Positions 24,093 to 31,275 of a stretch of 33,513 bases of DNA are shown piece after piece. The notes beneath the pieces are model-generated. The model was not told the origin of the DNA. It did not search any database and saw only the letters and a list, made by a program, of their open reading frames with translations. Position numbers and translations under genes: made by a program. Source of the DNA: Gammaproteobacteria bacterium. Lineage in GTDB: Bacteria; Pseudomonadota; Gammaproteobacteria; Pseudomonadales; Azotimanducaceae. Within the stretch, counting starts at the first letter, position 1. Every line of letters begins with the position of its first letter. Location: assembly GCA_003248125.1 (NCBI GenBank), contig QJXZ01000169.1, positions 1 through 33,513 of the forward strand, read 5' to 3'.

Positions 24093-25311
24093 AATACCAC
24101 TGTTGATCTTTGCCTGCGCGGCTGCCCACGGCGCAGAGCTGGATCTTCGTCTGAAGGGCTTTGGCAGCATCGCCTGGTTGCCGGAAGACGATTTGCAGCG
24201 TGCGATCGACGGTTCACCGAGCCGCGATGGCAGTCTCGACCTGCGCAGCATGTTCGAGCACCAGTCTGGGGCTTGGCGTTTGGTGGCCGAGCACGACGCG
24301 ATCTATCAATTCGGCGACTCGCTGACCGCTGCGGCGGCGCCGCAGGGCATGCTCGACCAGACACCGACCGACGACGAGCGGCGCCTCCTCGATCTGACTT
24401 GGACGCTCGGCGATGGCGACGACTATCGCGTCTACCATCGGTTCGATCGCTTGGCGGCCGAGTATCGGCGCAGCGATTGGGGGCTGACGATCGGGCGCCA
24501 GGCGGTGAGCTGGGGCAGTGGACTCGTGTTCCAACCGTTGGATCTCTACTCGCCGTTCGCACCCACCACGGTCGATCGTGACTACAAACCGGGCGACGAC
24601 GTGGTGATATTGGATCGATTGAACGCCGGTGGCAGCGATCTGCAGTTGCTGACGGTTTGGCGTCGCGACGAGCGCGGCCACAGAGACGTCGACGAGTCGT
24701 CACTCGGTGGCAAGTTCCACGTTTTCCACGGCGATCTCGACATCGAAACCATGATTGGACGTCACTACACCGACACCGTGTACGGTGTGAGCCTACGTAT
24801 GCCGCTCGGCACGGCACTCATGCGCACCGATTGGCTGCTGACCGACCTCGATGGGGGCGCTACAAAGTTGTCCGGCATCGTCAATGTCGACTACAGCTTC
24901 GATGCGTTCGGCAAGAGTTGGTACGTGTTTGGTGAGTACTTCCGCAACGGCTTCGGCGTGTCGGGTGAGCCGCTCGACGTCTCCTCGCTGCCGCCGGCGT
25001 TGCTCGTGCGACTTTCGCGCGGGGAAGTCTTCAGTCTGATGAAGGATTACTTTGCGGTTGGTGCGCAGTTGCAGTGGCACCCGCTGATCACCCAGTCAGC
25101 GACGGTGATCATGAATCTTCACGACGGTTCAACCCTGTGGCAGACGACTCTCTCCTACGACGCATCTGACGAAGCCCGGCTGCAGGCCGGCGTTGTGCTA
25201 CCGGTCGGCGACCGCGGCGAGGAATTCGGCGAGATCGAGTTGCCACCCATTGGTCAGTTCACGACCGGCGGTGCGGTTCAGGCATACCTTCGCGCCGTCT
25301 ATTACTTTTGA
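24064..25311 (+). CDS. Porin-like outer-membrane beta-barrel protein
   Basis: A 415-residue protein with a signal peptide (MSVRVRSRFEIPLLIFACAAAHGA) and alternating strands to the end. The last residues AYLRAVYYF form the C-terminal beta-signal with terminal Phe recognised by the Bam complex. Motifs GLTIGRQAVSWGSG and DLYSPFAPT recall porin-like or exporter barrels, but I cannot name a family. It overlaps the ATPase gene by 29 bases; the start at 24064 is favoured because the signal peptide begins there, though in-frame GTGs at 24070 and 24076 are possible. As the last gene of the operon it could be the outer-membrane end of the export route or the insertion point for cargo delivered by the LolA-like protein. 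Barrel nature is likely; role is inferred. Confidence 0.8.
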   Translation: MSVRVRSRFEIPLLIFACAAAHGAELDLRLKGFGSIAWLPEDDLQRAIDGSPSRDGSLDLRSMFEHQSGAWRLVAEHDAIYQFGDSLTAAAAPQGMLDQTPTDDERRLLDLTWTLGDGDDYRVYHRFDRLAAEYRRSDWGLTIGRQAVSWGSGLVFQPLDLYSPFAPTTVDRDYKPGDDVVILDRLNAGGSDLQLLTVWRRDERGHRDVDESSLGGKFHVFHGDLDIETMIGRHYTDTVYGVSLRMPLGTALMRTDWLLTDLDGGATKLSGIVNVDYSFDAFGKSWYVFGEYFRNGFGVSGEPLDVSSLPPALLVRLSRGEVFSLMKDYFAVGAQLQWHPLITQSATVIMNLHDGSTLWQTTLSYDASDEARLQAGVVLPVGDRGEEFGEIELPPIGQFTTGGAVQAYLRAVYYF

Positions 25312-25314
25312 TTC

Positions 25315-25388
25315 GATATCGCGATATCGCGGCCAAGGCCGCTCCCACAGTTTGGCGCGAAGCTGGTGGGAGCGGGCTCGCTCGCGAT
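25315..25388. repeat. Inverted REP pair between convergent genes
   Basis: Two REP-like units face each other. The left (25327-25350) contains the perfect hairpin GCGGCC-aa-GGCCGC and ends CTCCCACAG. The right (25365-25388) begins GGTGGGAGCGG and holds GAGCG-ggct-CGCTC. In the same orientation both read TGGGAGCGG, then a variable loop, then CGCGA, the form of Pseudomonas REP elements. A 14-bp palindrome GATATCGCGATATC (25315-25328) precedes the left unit. It lies in the 91-bp gap between the barrel gene and the convergent SDR gene. Confidence 0.8.
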
Positions 25389-25402
25389 TCCGAGCGTCGA
25401 TC

Positions 25403-26320
25403 TCAATCGATCAAGACCGGTGCGCCTGCCTTCTTCACTGCGACATCGTGCGCGGCCTTGGCTTCGAGCAATTGCGGCATGTAGCGGTCGATCTCGTCGA
25501 GCGTCCATGTGCCGCTCTTCTTCTGAAACGACTTGATCACCGCCGGTTGCTGCATGATGCCCAGCATCCCGCGTGCGGAGTGAACGATCTGGTTCGACAC
25601 GGCGCCGGCTTCCTCGGTGGCGAGCCAGGCGACGATCGGTGCGACGTGTTGCGGCCCACCGGCGTCCAGATCCGATGCCGCTACCTTCTCGCCGCGCCGT
25701 TCCCGCAATGGAATGGTCATGCGCGTGAGCGCTGCGGGCGAGATGGTGTTCACGGTGCAGCCGTATTTGGCGAGTTCCAGAGCAAGCACGCGCGTGAAGC
25801 CGGCGATACCGGCCTTGGCAGCACCATAGTTCGCTTGCCCGAAGTTACCGAATAGCCCCGAGGTGCTCGAGAAGTTGATGATTCGGCAATTGGTGCGGTT
25901 GTTCTCGCGGATGTATGCCGCAAACGGTCGTGCGCAGCAGTAATGGCCCTTCAGGTGCACGGCGATCACGGCGTCCCAATCCGATTCGTCCATGTTGAAG
26001 ATGGTTTTGTCCCGCAAGATACCGGCGTTGTTGACCAGTATGTCGAGCCCGCCGAACGCGTCGATTGCGGTGGCCAGCAGCGACTCGCCGCCCGCGACAG
26101 TCGCGATCGACTCGGTGTGCGACACCGCCTGGCCGCCAGCCTTGTTGATTTCGGCGACCACGTCGTCGGCGATCTTGCCGGTACCCGTGCCATCGGTGTT
26201 GCCGCCGAGGTCGTTGACCACGACCCGCGCGCCTTCCCGTGCCATCAGTTTCGCGATTTCGGCGCCGATGCCCCGTCCGGCACCCGTTACCGCTGCAATG
26301 CGTCCTTCCAACCTGCCCAT
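25403..26320 (-). CDS. HSD17B4-like short-chain dehydrogenase
   Basis: A 305-residue NAD(P)-dependent SDR. The cofactor site is TGAGRGIG (12-19), with VNDLGGN and NNAG (97-100). The catalytic set is Ser152 (NFSSTSG), Tyr165 and Lys169 (YGAAK). VNDLGGN, VNNAGILRDK, FGNFGQANYGAAK and TRMT closely recall the dehydrogenase domain of peroxisomal multifunctional enzyme 2 (HSD17B4), which oxidises (3R)-hydroxyacyl-CoA, so a beta-oxidation role is likely. The ATG at 26320 follows GGGAGGG by about nine bases; upstream in-frame codons lack a signal. It diverges from the histidine phosphatase gene across a region with an inverted repeat. Confidence 0.88.
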   Translation of the reverse strand: MGRLEGRIAAVTGAGRGIGAEIAKLMAREGARVVVNDLGGNTDGTGTGKIADDVVAEINKAGGQAVSHTESIATVAGGESLLATAIDAFGGLDILVNNAGILRDKTIFNMDESDWDAVIAVHLKGHYCCARPFAAYIRENNRTNCRIINFSSTSGLFGNFGQANYGAAKAGIAGFTRVLALELAKYGCTVNTISPAALTRMTIPLRERRGEKVAASDLDAGGPQHVAPIVAWLATEEAGAVSNQIVHSARGMLGIMQQPAVIKSFQKKSGTWTLDEIDRYMPQLLEAKAAHDVAVKKAGAPVLID

Positions 26321-26390
26321 GTCGTCTTTCCCTCCCATCGATGGTCGCCGATCGACGCCGGCGACTTGTCGCCAAGCGAAGGTTCGGGAT

Positions 26391-26410
26391 ACTAATACAC
26401 GCGAATTAGT
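26391..26410. promoter_or_regulatory. Inverted repeat, possible operator
   Basis: ACTAAT and ATTAGT form a dyad with an eight-base centre in the 110-bp region between the divergent SDR and phosphatase genes. It is AT-rich compared with its surroundings. A dimeric regulator, for example a TetR type, could bind here. No regulator gene is adjacent. Confidence 0.4.
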
Positions 26411-26430
26411 CGAGCCATGAGGGCATCTCC

Positions 26431-27099
26431 TTGGTGGAGTTGGGTGGACGCACGCGCGATCTGATCGAATACGCATTCGAGCGCGGCGCGCCTCACGTCG
26501 CCGTTCTGATGCGCCACTCTGCGCGCGAATTCGAACCGGGTCGGCACGACCTCTTGAATCCGCTCACCAACGAAGGCCGGCGACTCGCCGAGTCGTTCGG
26601 ACAGGCATTACCCAAAGAAGCGCTCGTGCGCGGCTATGCGAGTCCGGCCGAACGGTGCATGGAAACGGCGGCATTGGCCTTGGATGGTCACGCCGCGGGC
26701 GGCGGTCGGGTCACGCGTCACCGACCGATCGAGGCACTCGGTGTCTTCTACGTGCTCGATCAAATGCGAATGTACAAAGCGATGACCGCGGCCAGCGGGC
26801 AGGTGCCGTTCTTGCGTCGTTGGTTCGATGGCGGCGTCGCCGCTGACATCATGATGCCGGCGGATCTGGCGGCGCGCATCGTCGGGCGCGTGGTTGGCGA
26901 AAAGGTGAGGCAGAGCGTTGCGCAGCCACAGATCGATCTGTGCGTGTCGCACGACATGACGCTGTATCTGGTGCGCGAGCAGTTGCTCGGCCTCGCGCCG
27001 GAAGAGGAACCCGTCGAGTTTCTCGATGGCATCGTGGTGTTCGAGCGGGATGGACAACTGCTTGCCCTTTCCGCATGCGGCCGCGAGGCGGAGATCTGA
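26431..27099 (+). CDS. Histidine phosphatase family protein
   Basis: A 222-residue member of the histidine phosphatase (phosphoglycerate-mutase-like) superfamily. The phosphohistidine motif is LMRHSARE (Arg28, His29), and CVSHDMTLY near residue 171 supplies the second histidine; NPLTNEGRRLAESFG matches the usual LT-x-x-G-x-x-x-A segment. It has no signal peptide. The start is TTG 26431 or GTG 26434; GAGGG at 26419-26423 fits either. It lies nine bases upstream of the acyl-CoA synthetase gene and is surely co-transcribed with it. Substrate is unknown; the neighbourhood suggests a link to acyl-CoA metabolism. Confidence 0.8.
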   Translation: MVELGGRTRDLIEYAFERGAPHVAVLMRHSAREFEPGRHDLLNPLTNEGRRLAESFGQALPKEALVRGYASPAERCMETAALALDGHAAGGGRVTRHRPIEALGVFYVLDQMRMYKAMTAASGQVPFLRRWFDGGVAADIMMPADLAARIVGRVVGEKVRQSVAQPQIDLCVSHDMTLYLVREQLLGLAPEEEPVEFLDGIVVFERDGQLLALSACGREAEI

Positions 27100-27108
27100 G
27101 GAGCAGGC

Positions 27109-28677
27109 ATGAGCGCAAATTGGCGGGAATCGTTGGAGGAAGCGATCGGTTGCGGAATGGCGTTCGCCCATCATGCCGCACGGCGTGGCGACGCCACGGC
27201 CGTGGTCTCCCCGTACGGCGAGCGAACCTTTGCGGAACTCAACGGCAACGCCAACCGGCTGGCGCGATTGATGCGCGCGAATGGAATCGGCGAAGGCGAT
27301 GCCGTGGCGGTGGTCACCCGCAACCGGCCCGCGTTCGTCGAAACCTACTTGGCGGCGATGCGCAGCGGCGTGCGGTTCACGCCGGTCAACTTCCATCTGA
27401 CTGCGGAGGAGGCCGGCTACATCATCGACAACTGCGAGGCGAAGCTGGTGGTCTTCGACGCCAGCTTGGGATCGGCGAACGAAGCGCTGGGCCATGCGCC
27501 CAGCTGCGGGATTCGGTTGGCCGTCGGCGGCGATGCCGATGGCTTCGACAGCTACGAGACGGCGATCGCAGCTCACGCGGATGCCGATGTCGAAGATCCC
27601 GTCCGCGGCAGCCAGATGCTCTACACGTCGGGTACCACGGGTCGGCCGAAAGGCGTTTACCGGCGTCAACAACCAGTGGCTCGCTCGTCTGCGCAGAGCA
27701 CCGCGGCTTGGAATCCGGAAACCGACATGTGTCTTTGCACAGGTCCTGCCTATCACGCTGCGCCGCTCGCCTTCAACGTGGTATCACCCCTCAATGCGGG
27801 TGTTGGCGTCGTGTTCATGGACAAGTGGGATGCGGAAGAAACGCTCAGGCTCATCGAAGCACATCGCGTCACTCATACGCACATGGTAGCGACCATGTTC
27901 CATCGTCTGCTGGCGTTGCCCGCCGAGACCAAGTCGGCGTACGACATCTCGAGCCTACGCTACCTATTGCACGGCGCCGCGCCATGTCCGGTACCCGAAA
28001 AACAGGCCATGATCGATTGGCTCGGGCCGATCATCTACGAGTACTACGCAGCGACCGAAGGCGGTGGCAACTTCTTCATCGGCCCAGAAGAGTGGTTGGC
28101 GAAGCCGGGTAGTGTCGGCAAGTCGCCGATGCCAGAGAACACCAAGATCGTCGACGATGACGGCAACCCGGTCGCGCAGGGCGAGACCGGCGTCATCTAC
28201 TTCAAGGCGCCGGCGGTGGGTCGTTTCGAGTACTTCAAAGCGCCGGACAAGACCAACGACAGCTATCGCGGCGACTGGTTCACGCTCGGCGACATGGGAT
28301 ATTTGGACGAGGACGGCTATTTGTTCCTCAACGGCCGCAGTGCCGAGACCATCATTTCAGGCGGAGTGAACATCTATCCGCAAGAAATCGACGACAAACT
28401 GCTCGAGCATCCTGCCGTGCTCGACGTGTGCACGATTGGCGTACCGAACGACGAGTGGGGCGAAGAGGTGCGCAGCGTCGTGCTGCCGAAGCCGGAAGCG
28501 ACGCCCGGTTCTGTGCTGGCGGACGAACTGATCGCATTCGCGCGAACGCGCCTACCGGGATTCAAGGTGCCACGAGCGATCGATTTCGTGACCGATTTGC
28601 CGCGCCTGCCGAGCGGCAAGATTCAGCGTCGCTTGGTACGGGCGCCTTACTGGGCGGGGCGTACGAAGCAGATCTGA
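27109..28677 (+). CDS. Acyl-CoA synthetase (AMP-forming)
   Basis: A 522-residue ANL-superfamily enzyme that activates a carboxylic acid with ATP and CoA. Motifs are LYTSGTTGRPKGV (171-183, phosphate loop), YEYYAATEGGG (adenine/acyl region), GDMGYLDEDGYLFLNGR (ribose-binding Asp and hinge) and the catalytic Lys504 in LPSGKIQRR. Wording such as YRRQQP and FIGPEEWLAKPGSVG resembles the FadD family members that act on steroid side chains or medium-chain acids, but this is a resemblance, not a proof. The ATG at 27109 follows GAGGAG by about five bases. It forms a two-gene unit with the histidine phosphatase. Confidence 0.93.
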   Translation: MSANWRESLEEAIGCGMAFAHHAARRGDATAVVSPYGERTFAELNGNANRLARLMRANGIGEGDAVAVVTRNRPAFVETYLAAMRSGVRFTPVNFHLTAEEAGYIIDNCEAKLVVFDASLGSANEALGHAPSCGIRLAVGGDADGFDSYETAIAAHADADVEDPVRGSQMLYTSGTTGRPKGVYRRQQPVARSSAQSTAAWNPETDMCLCTGPAYHAAPLAFNVVSPLNAGVGVVFMDKWDAEETLRLIEAHRVTHTHMVATMFHRLLALPAETKSAYDISSLRYLLHGAAPCPVPEKQAMIDWLGPIIYEYYAATEGGGNFFIGPEEWLAKPGSVGKSPMPENTKIVDDDGNPVAQGETGVIYFKAPAVGRFEYFKAPDKTNDSYRGDWFTLGDMGYLDEDGYLFLNGRSAETIISGGVNIYPQEIDDKLLEHPAVLDVCTIGVPNDEWGEEVRSVVLPKPEATPGSVLADELIAFARTRLPGFKVPRAIDFVTDLPRLPSGKIQRRLVRAPYWAGRTKQI

Positions 28678-29006
28678 TGTACCAATGAGATCCAACTGGG
28701 TCGCCACCTATCGGCAACGCAACTTGCGCCGAAGGCGAGCAATTCCGTTCCGTCAGCCGACGTTGTGGGGTTGTTAGCTCGCGTAGCTACTGCCAGTTGG
28801 CGGACAACCGCCAGTTCGTCCGCAACGGAGTCATTCTGGGTCAATGGGCCTTGCTACGCCTTGCGGTGTATGCTTCCGGGCGGTGATGGCGCGAATTTCT
28901 ATCGGCGTGAGCCGGATGCGGCAACGCCGCTGTGGCGGGGCGTCCGCAACGTGACTACGCTGCCGAACGCACACAGTAGAGTGATTGAGGGGGCTGGGGC
29001 CACCAA
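28678..29006. other. 329-bp gap without a recognisable gene
   Basis: No coding frame here is convincing. The stretch holds several small hairpins: TGGCGG-acaa-CCGCCA (28798-28813), an alternative outer pairing GCGGAC/GTCCGC over the same place, and GCGGC-aac-GCCGC (28918-28930). A short direct repeat CGTCCGCAACG occurs at 28817-28827 and 28941-28951. It probably carries the end of the synthetase transcript and the promoter of the desaturase gene. No transposon ends were recognised. Confidence 0.5.
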
Positions 29007-29798
29007 ATGGTGATCGGCGCGGATTGGTACAACGGCATCTGGAATCCATCTGTCGGGATCGTTGTCGCATACACGCTCGTTCTGACCCATTTGACGATCG
29101 TCTCGGTGACGGTGTATCTGCACCGCTACTCGGCCCATCGCGCGCTCGAACTGCATCCGGTATTGCAACACTCATTCCGATTCTGGCTCTGGCTCACGAC
29201 GGGCATGCTCACCAAGCAATGGACCGCTATACACCGCAAGCATCACGCGACGTGCGAGACGGTCGACGATCCACACAGCCCGCAAACTCGCGGGCTTGCG
29301 ACCGTTCTGTTTGGCGGCGCAGAACTCTACGGCCTCGAGGCGCACAATCCGGAGACGCTCGAGCGTTTTGGCCGCGGCACGCCCGACGATTGGATGGAAC
29401 GCAATGTCTATGGGCGCTACAAGCGCTACGGCATTGCGTTGATGGCGATTGTCGATGTGCTGTTGTTCGGTGTGCTCGGCCTTACGGTGTGGGCCGTGCA
29501 AATGCTGTGGATCCCGTTCTTCGGGGCGGGTGTGGTGAACGGACTTGGCCACTATGCGGGCTATCGCAACTTCGAAACTCCGGATGCGGCGACGAACCTG
29601 CTACCGTGGGGCTTGCTCATCGGTGGCGAGGAACTTCACAACAATCACCACGCCCACCCGAACTCGGCAAAGCTATCGGTCAAGTGGTGGGAATTCGACA
29701 TGGGGTGGTTCTGGATCCGGTTGTTCTCGGTGCTAGGTCTCGCCAAGCCATTGCGGGTTGGTACATCCGTCAATTCACGCGCCACCGGCGAGAACTGA
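29007..29798 (+). CDS. Acyl-CoA/fatty-acid desaturase
   Basis: A 263-residue membrane di-iron desaturase. The histidine boxes are HRYSAH (39-44), HRKHH (76-80) and HNNHH (211-215, in EELHNNHHAHPNSAKLS), plus NGLGHYAGYRNFETPDAATN, as in delta-9 acyl-CoA desaturases. Hydrophobic segments near 14-36, 52-68, 142-162 and 164-180 fit a four-helix enzyme. It would introduce a cis double bond into saturated acyl chains and so adjust membrane fluidity. It is shorter than many homologues, which often exceed 300 residues, but all boxes are present. A run of G (GAGGGGGCTGGGG) lies before the ATG with loose spacing. Confidence 0.92.
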   Translation: MVIGADWYNGIWNPSVGIVVAYTLVLTHLTIVSVTVYLHRYSAHRALELHPVLQHSFRFWLWLTTGMLTKQWTAIHRKHHATCETVDDPHSPQTRGLATVLFGGAELYGLEAHNPETLERFGRGTPDDWMERNVYGRYKRYGIALMAIVDVLLFGVLGLTVWAVQMLWIPFFGAGVVNGLGHYAGYRNFETPDAATNLLPWGLLIGGEELHNNHHAHPNSAKLSVKWWEFDMGWFWIRLFSVLGLAKPLRVGTSVNSRATGEN

Positions 29799-29873
29799 GA
29801 CTGCTCCTGCGCATCTGGTGGGCGCGAGGCAAACGTGGGGTGGTGCCGAACATGCACCTTCCAACTTCTATCA

Positions 29874-30329
29874 CTACTTCCAATCGCGCTGTAGAAGCTG
29901 CACGAACGGCTTCCACATCTGTAGCATCGCTGTCGTCATTTGCCGACCCTCGCTCGCAAGCACGTCGACCACCTGATTGAGTCCTGTAGCTATGTGCGTG
30001 GCGCGCCGGCGCCAGTGATCGGCGCCAACCTCGATCAGTCCGAGCGGCGAGCGAACCTCGAGCAGGGCACGAAAGCTGTCGCGGCCATCCTCGAAGAACA
30101 CGCGGATCTGATCGCGCTGTATGTCGCGCAGGCTGACGATCGCCTCCAAGATGCTGCCGGCGTTCTCGACCGCTTCCTCGGTGGCGATGAAGTTTGCGGC
30201 GACGGTCTCTTCGCGGACGATGCGCGCTTGAGCGCTCAAGTCTTTCGCGAGACGGCGCGAGTCCTCCGACAGGTGACGGACGTCGGCTTCGAGCCTGGCG
30301 AGATCTTCGTTGACTGACTCGATCGACAC
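29874..30329 (-). CDS. Phasin-like coiled-coil protein
   Basis: A 151-residue, mostly helical protein with a charged heptad-like N-terminal half (EDLARLEADVRHLSEDSRRLAKDLSAQ) and a C-terminal part, FRALLEVRSPLGLIEVGADHWRRRATH, that recalls phasins, which coat polyhydroxyalkanoate granules. The match is weak and no PHA gene is nearby. The GTG at 30329 is preferred: GAGAGGTGG precedes it, while the extension to an ATG at 30377 is rich in codons unusual here (AGA, TCA, CCT). The longer form stays possible. It diverges from the enoyl-CoA hydratase-like gene. Confidence 0.6.
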   Translation of the reverse strand: MSIESVNEDLARLEADVRHLSEDSRRLAKDLSAQARIVREETVAANFIATEEAVENAGSILEAIVSLRDIQRDQIRVFFEDGRDSFRALLEVRSPLGLIEVGADHWRRRATHIATGLNQVVDVLASEGRQMTTAMLQMWKPFVQLLQRDWK

Positions 30330-30382
30330 GGCGCCACCTCTCTCTGACTGCAAAGGGGTGCGAGTGTAGTCGACCATCGCTG

Positions 30383-30404
30383 GGGATCCTATCGGTAGAA
30401 TCCC
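30383..30404. promoter_or_regulatory. Inverted repeat between divergent genes, possible operator
   Basis: GGGATCCTA and TAGAATCCC are mirror images in eight of nine bases around a four-base centre, TCGG. The repeat is 26 bp upstream of the enoyl-CoA hydratase-like start and 53 bp upstream of the phasin-like GTG start, a good place for a regulator that controls both. Confidence 0.45.
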
Positions 30405-30429
30405 ATCGACACCAACCGTGGAGAGTGAC

Positions 30430-31260
30430 GTGAACCGCGAACTCTATTCGCCCCGCAAGTCCGTCGAAGGCTACGAGACCCTGGTCGTGCGCAAGGAAGG
30501 TGCAATCGATTGGCTGACGCTCGACAGACCGCGGAGCCTGAACGCCATGAGCCGCACCATGATGCTCGAGCTGCAGCACTATTTTGGTGAGCTGTATACC
30601 GATCACACCGTACGGGTGGTCATCATGACGGGCGCGGGCCGTGGGTTCTGTGCGGGTCTCGACCTCAAGGAGGAGCGCGACGACGACGAGCTCGGCCCCG
30701 TCAACGGCCTACGCGTGCAGCGCCGCGTGAGTGAAATCGTGATGCGCATGCGGCGTGCGCCACAACCGATCGTTGCGCTGATCAATGGCCCTGCGAGTGG
30801 CGGCGGCTTTGCGCTCGCGCTTGCGTCCGACATCCGCATTGCCGCGCCCACTGCGCGCATGAATGCCGCGTTCATTCGCATTGGTCTCACCGCTTGCGAC
30901 GTCGGTGTGTCCTACTTTCTGCCTCGCCTGGTGGGCAGCGCGCTCGCTTCCGAGTTGTTGCTCACCGGTCGTTTCATCGATGCCGAGCGCGCCGCTGCGG
31001 TGGGCTTGGTGTCGCGGGTCGTGCCTGCCGACGATCTCGAGCGCGCGGGGCGCGAAATCGCGACCGAGATATTGGCGAACTCACCCGTCGGCGTTCGACT
31101 CACCAAGGAGTGTCTGAACATGAGCATCGATGCGGGCAGCCTCGAAGCCGTTATCGCGATGGAAGACCGGCAGCAGATACTGGTCGCGCAGAGCGGCGAC
31201 ATGCGTGAGGGCGTCAGTGCGTTCCTCGCCAAGCGCACGCCGGACTACCGTGATTCGTGA
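30430..31260 (+). CDS. Enoyl-CoA hydratase/isomerase (crotonase) family protein
   Basis: A 276-residue crotonase-fold protein. The oxyanion-hole segments CAGLDL (74-79) and GPASGGGFALA (120-130) are present, so it should bind acyl-CoA. The first catalytic Glu of true hydratases (PEI...G in rat crotonase) is replaced by AFIRIG here; the second Glu is kept (Glu175 in ALASELLLTG), and Asp157 in TACDVGVS lies near where dienoyl-CoA isomerase uses an Asp. An isomerase or another crotonase reaction is therefore as likely as hydration. The GTG at 30430 follows GGAGAG by five bases; an upstream GTG at 30418 would overlap that signal. Confidence 0.88.
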   Translation: MNRELYSPRKSVEGYETLVVRKEGAIDWLTLDRPRSLNAMSRTMMLELQHYFGELYTDHTVRVVIMTGAGRGFCAGLDLKEERDDDELGPVNGLRVQRRVSEIVMRMRRAPQPIVALINGPASGGGFALALASDIRIAAPTARMNAAFIRIGLTACDVGVSYFLPRLVGSALASELLLTGRFIDAERAAAVGLVSRVVPADDLERAGREIATEILANSPVGVRLTKECLNMSIDAGSLEAVIAMEDRQQILVAQSGDMREGVSAFLAKRTPDYRDS

Positions 31261-31275
31261 TCACGAGTGGGTCAG

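Noticed and set aside
28760-28790. GTTGTTAG near hairpins, reminiscent of an integron attC core.
   Set aside because: The GTTRRRY consensus is not met, paired core sites are absent, and no integrase or cassette array is present.
28765-29013. 82-codon plus-strand frame in the gap before the desaturase gene.
   Set aside because: No ribosome-binding site, unusual composition, and it runs into the desaturase start; treated as non-coding.
29770-30606. 278-codon minus-strand frame near the phasin-like gene.
   Set aside because: It covers parts of three better-supported genes and its product is Arg/Ser-rich without domains.
9429-31260. Calling the acyl-CoA genes a steroid catabolic cluster.
   Set aside because: The genes are dispersed and no ring-degradation enzyme is present, so the idea is kept only as a hypothesis.
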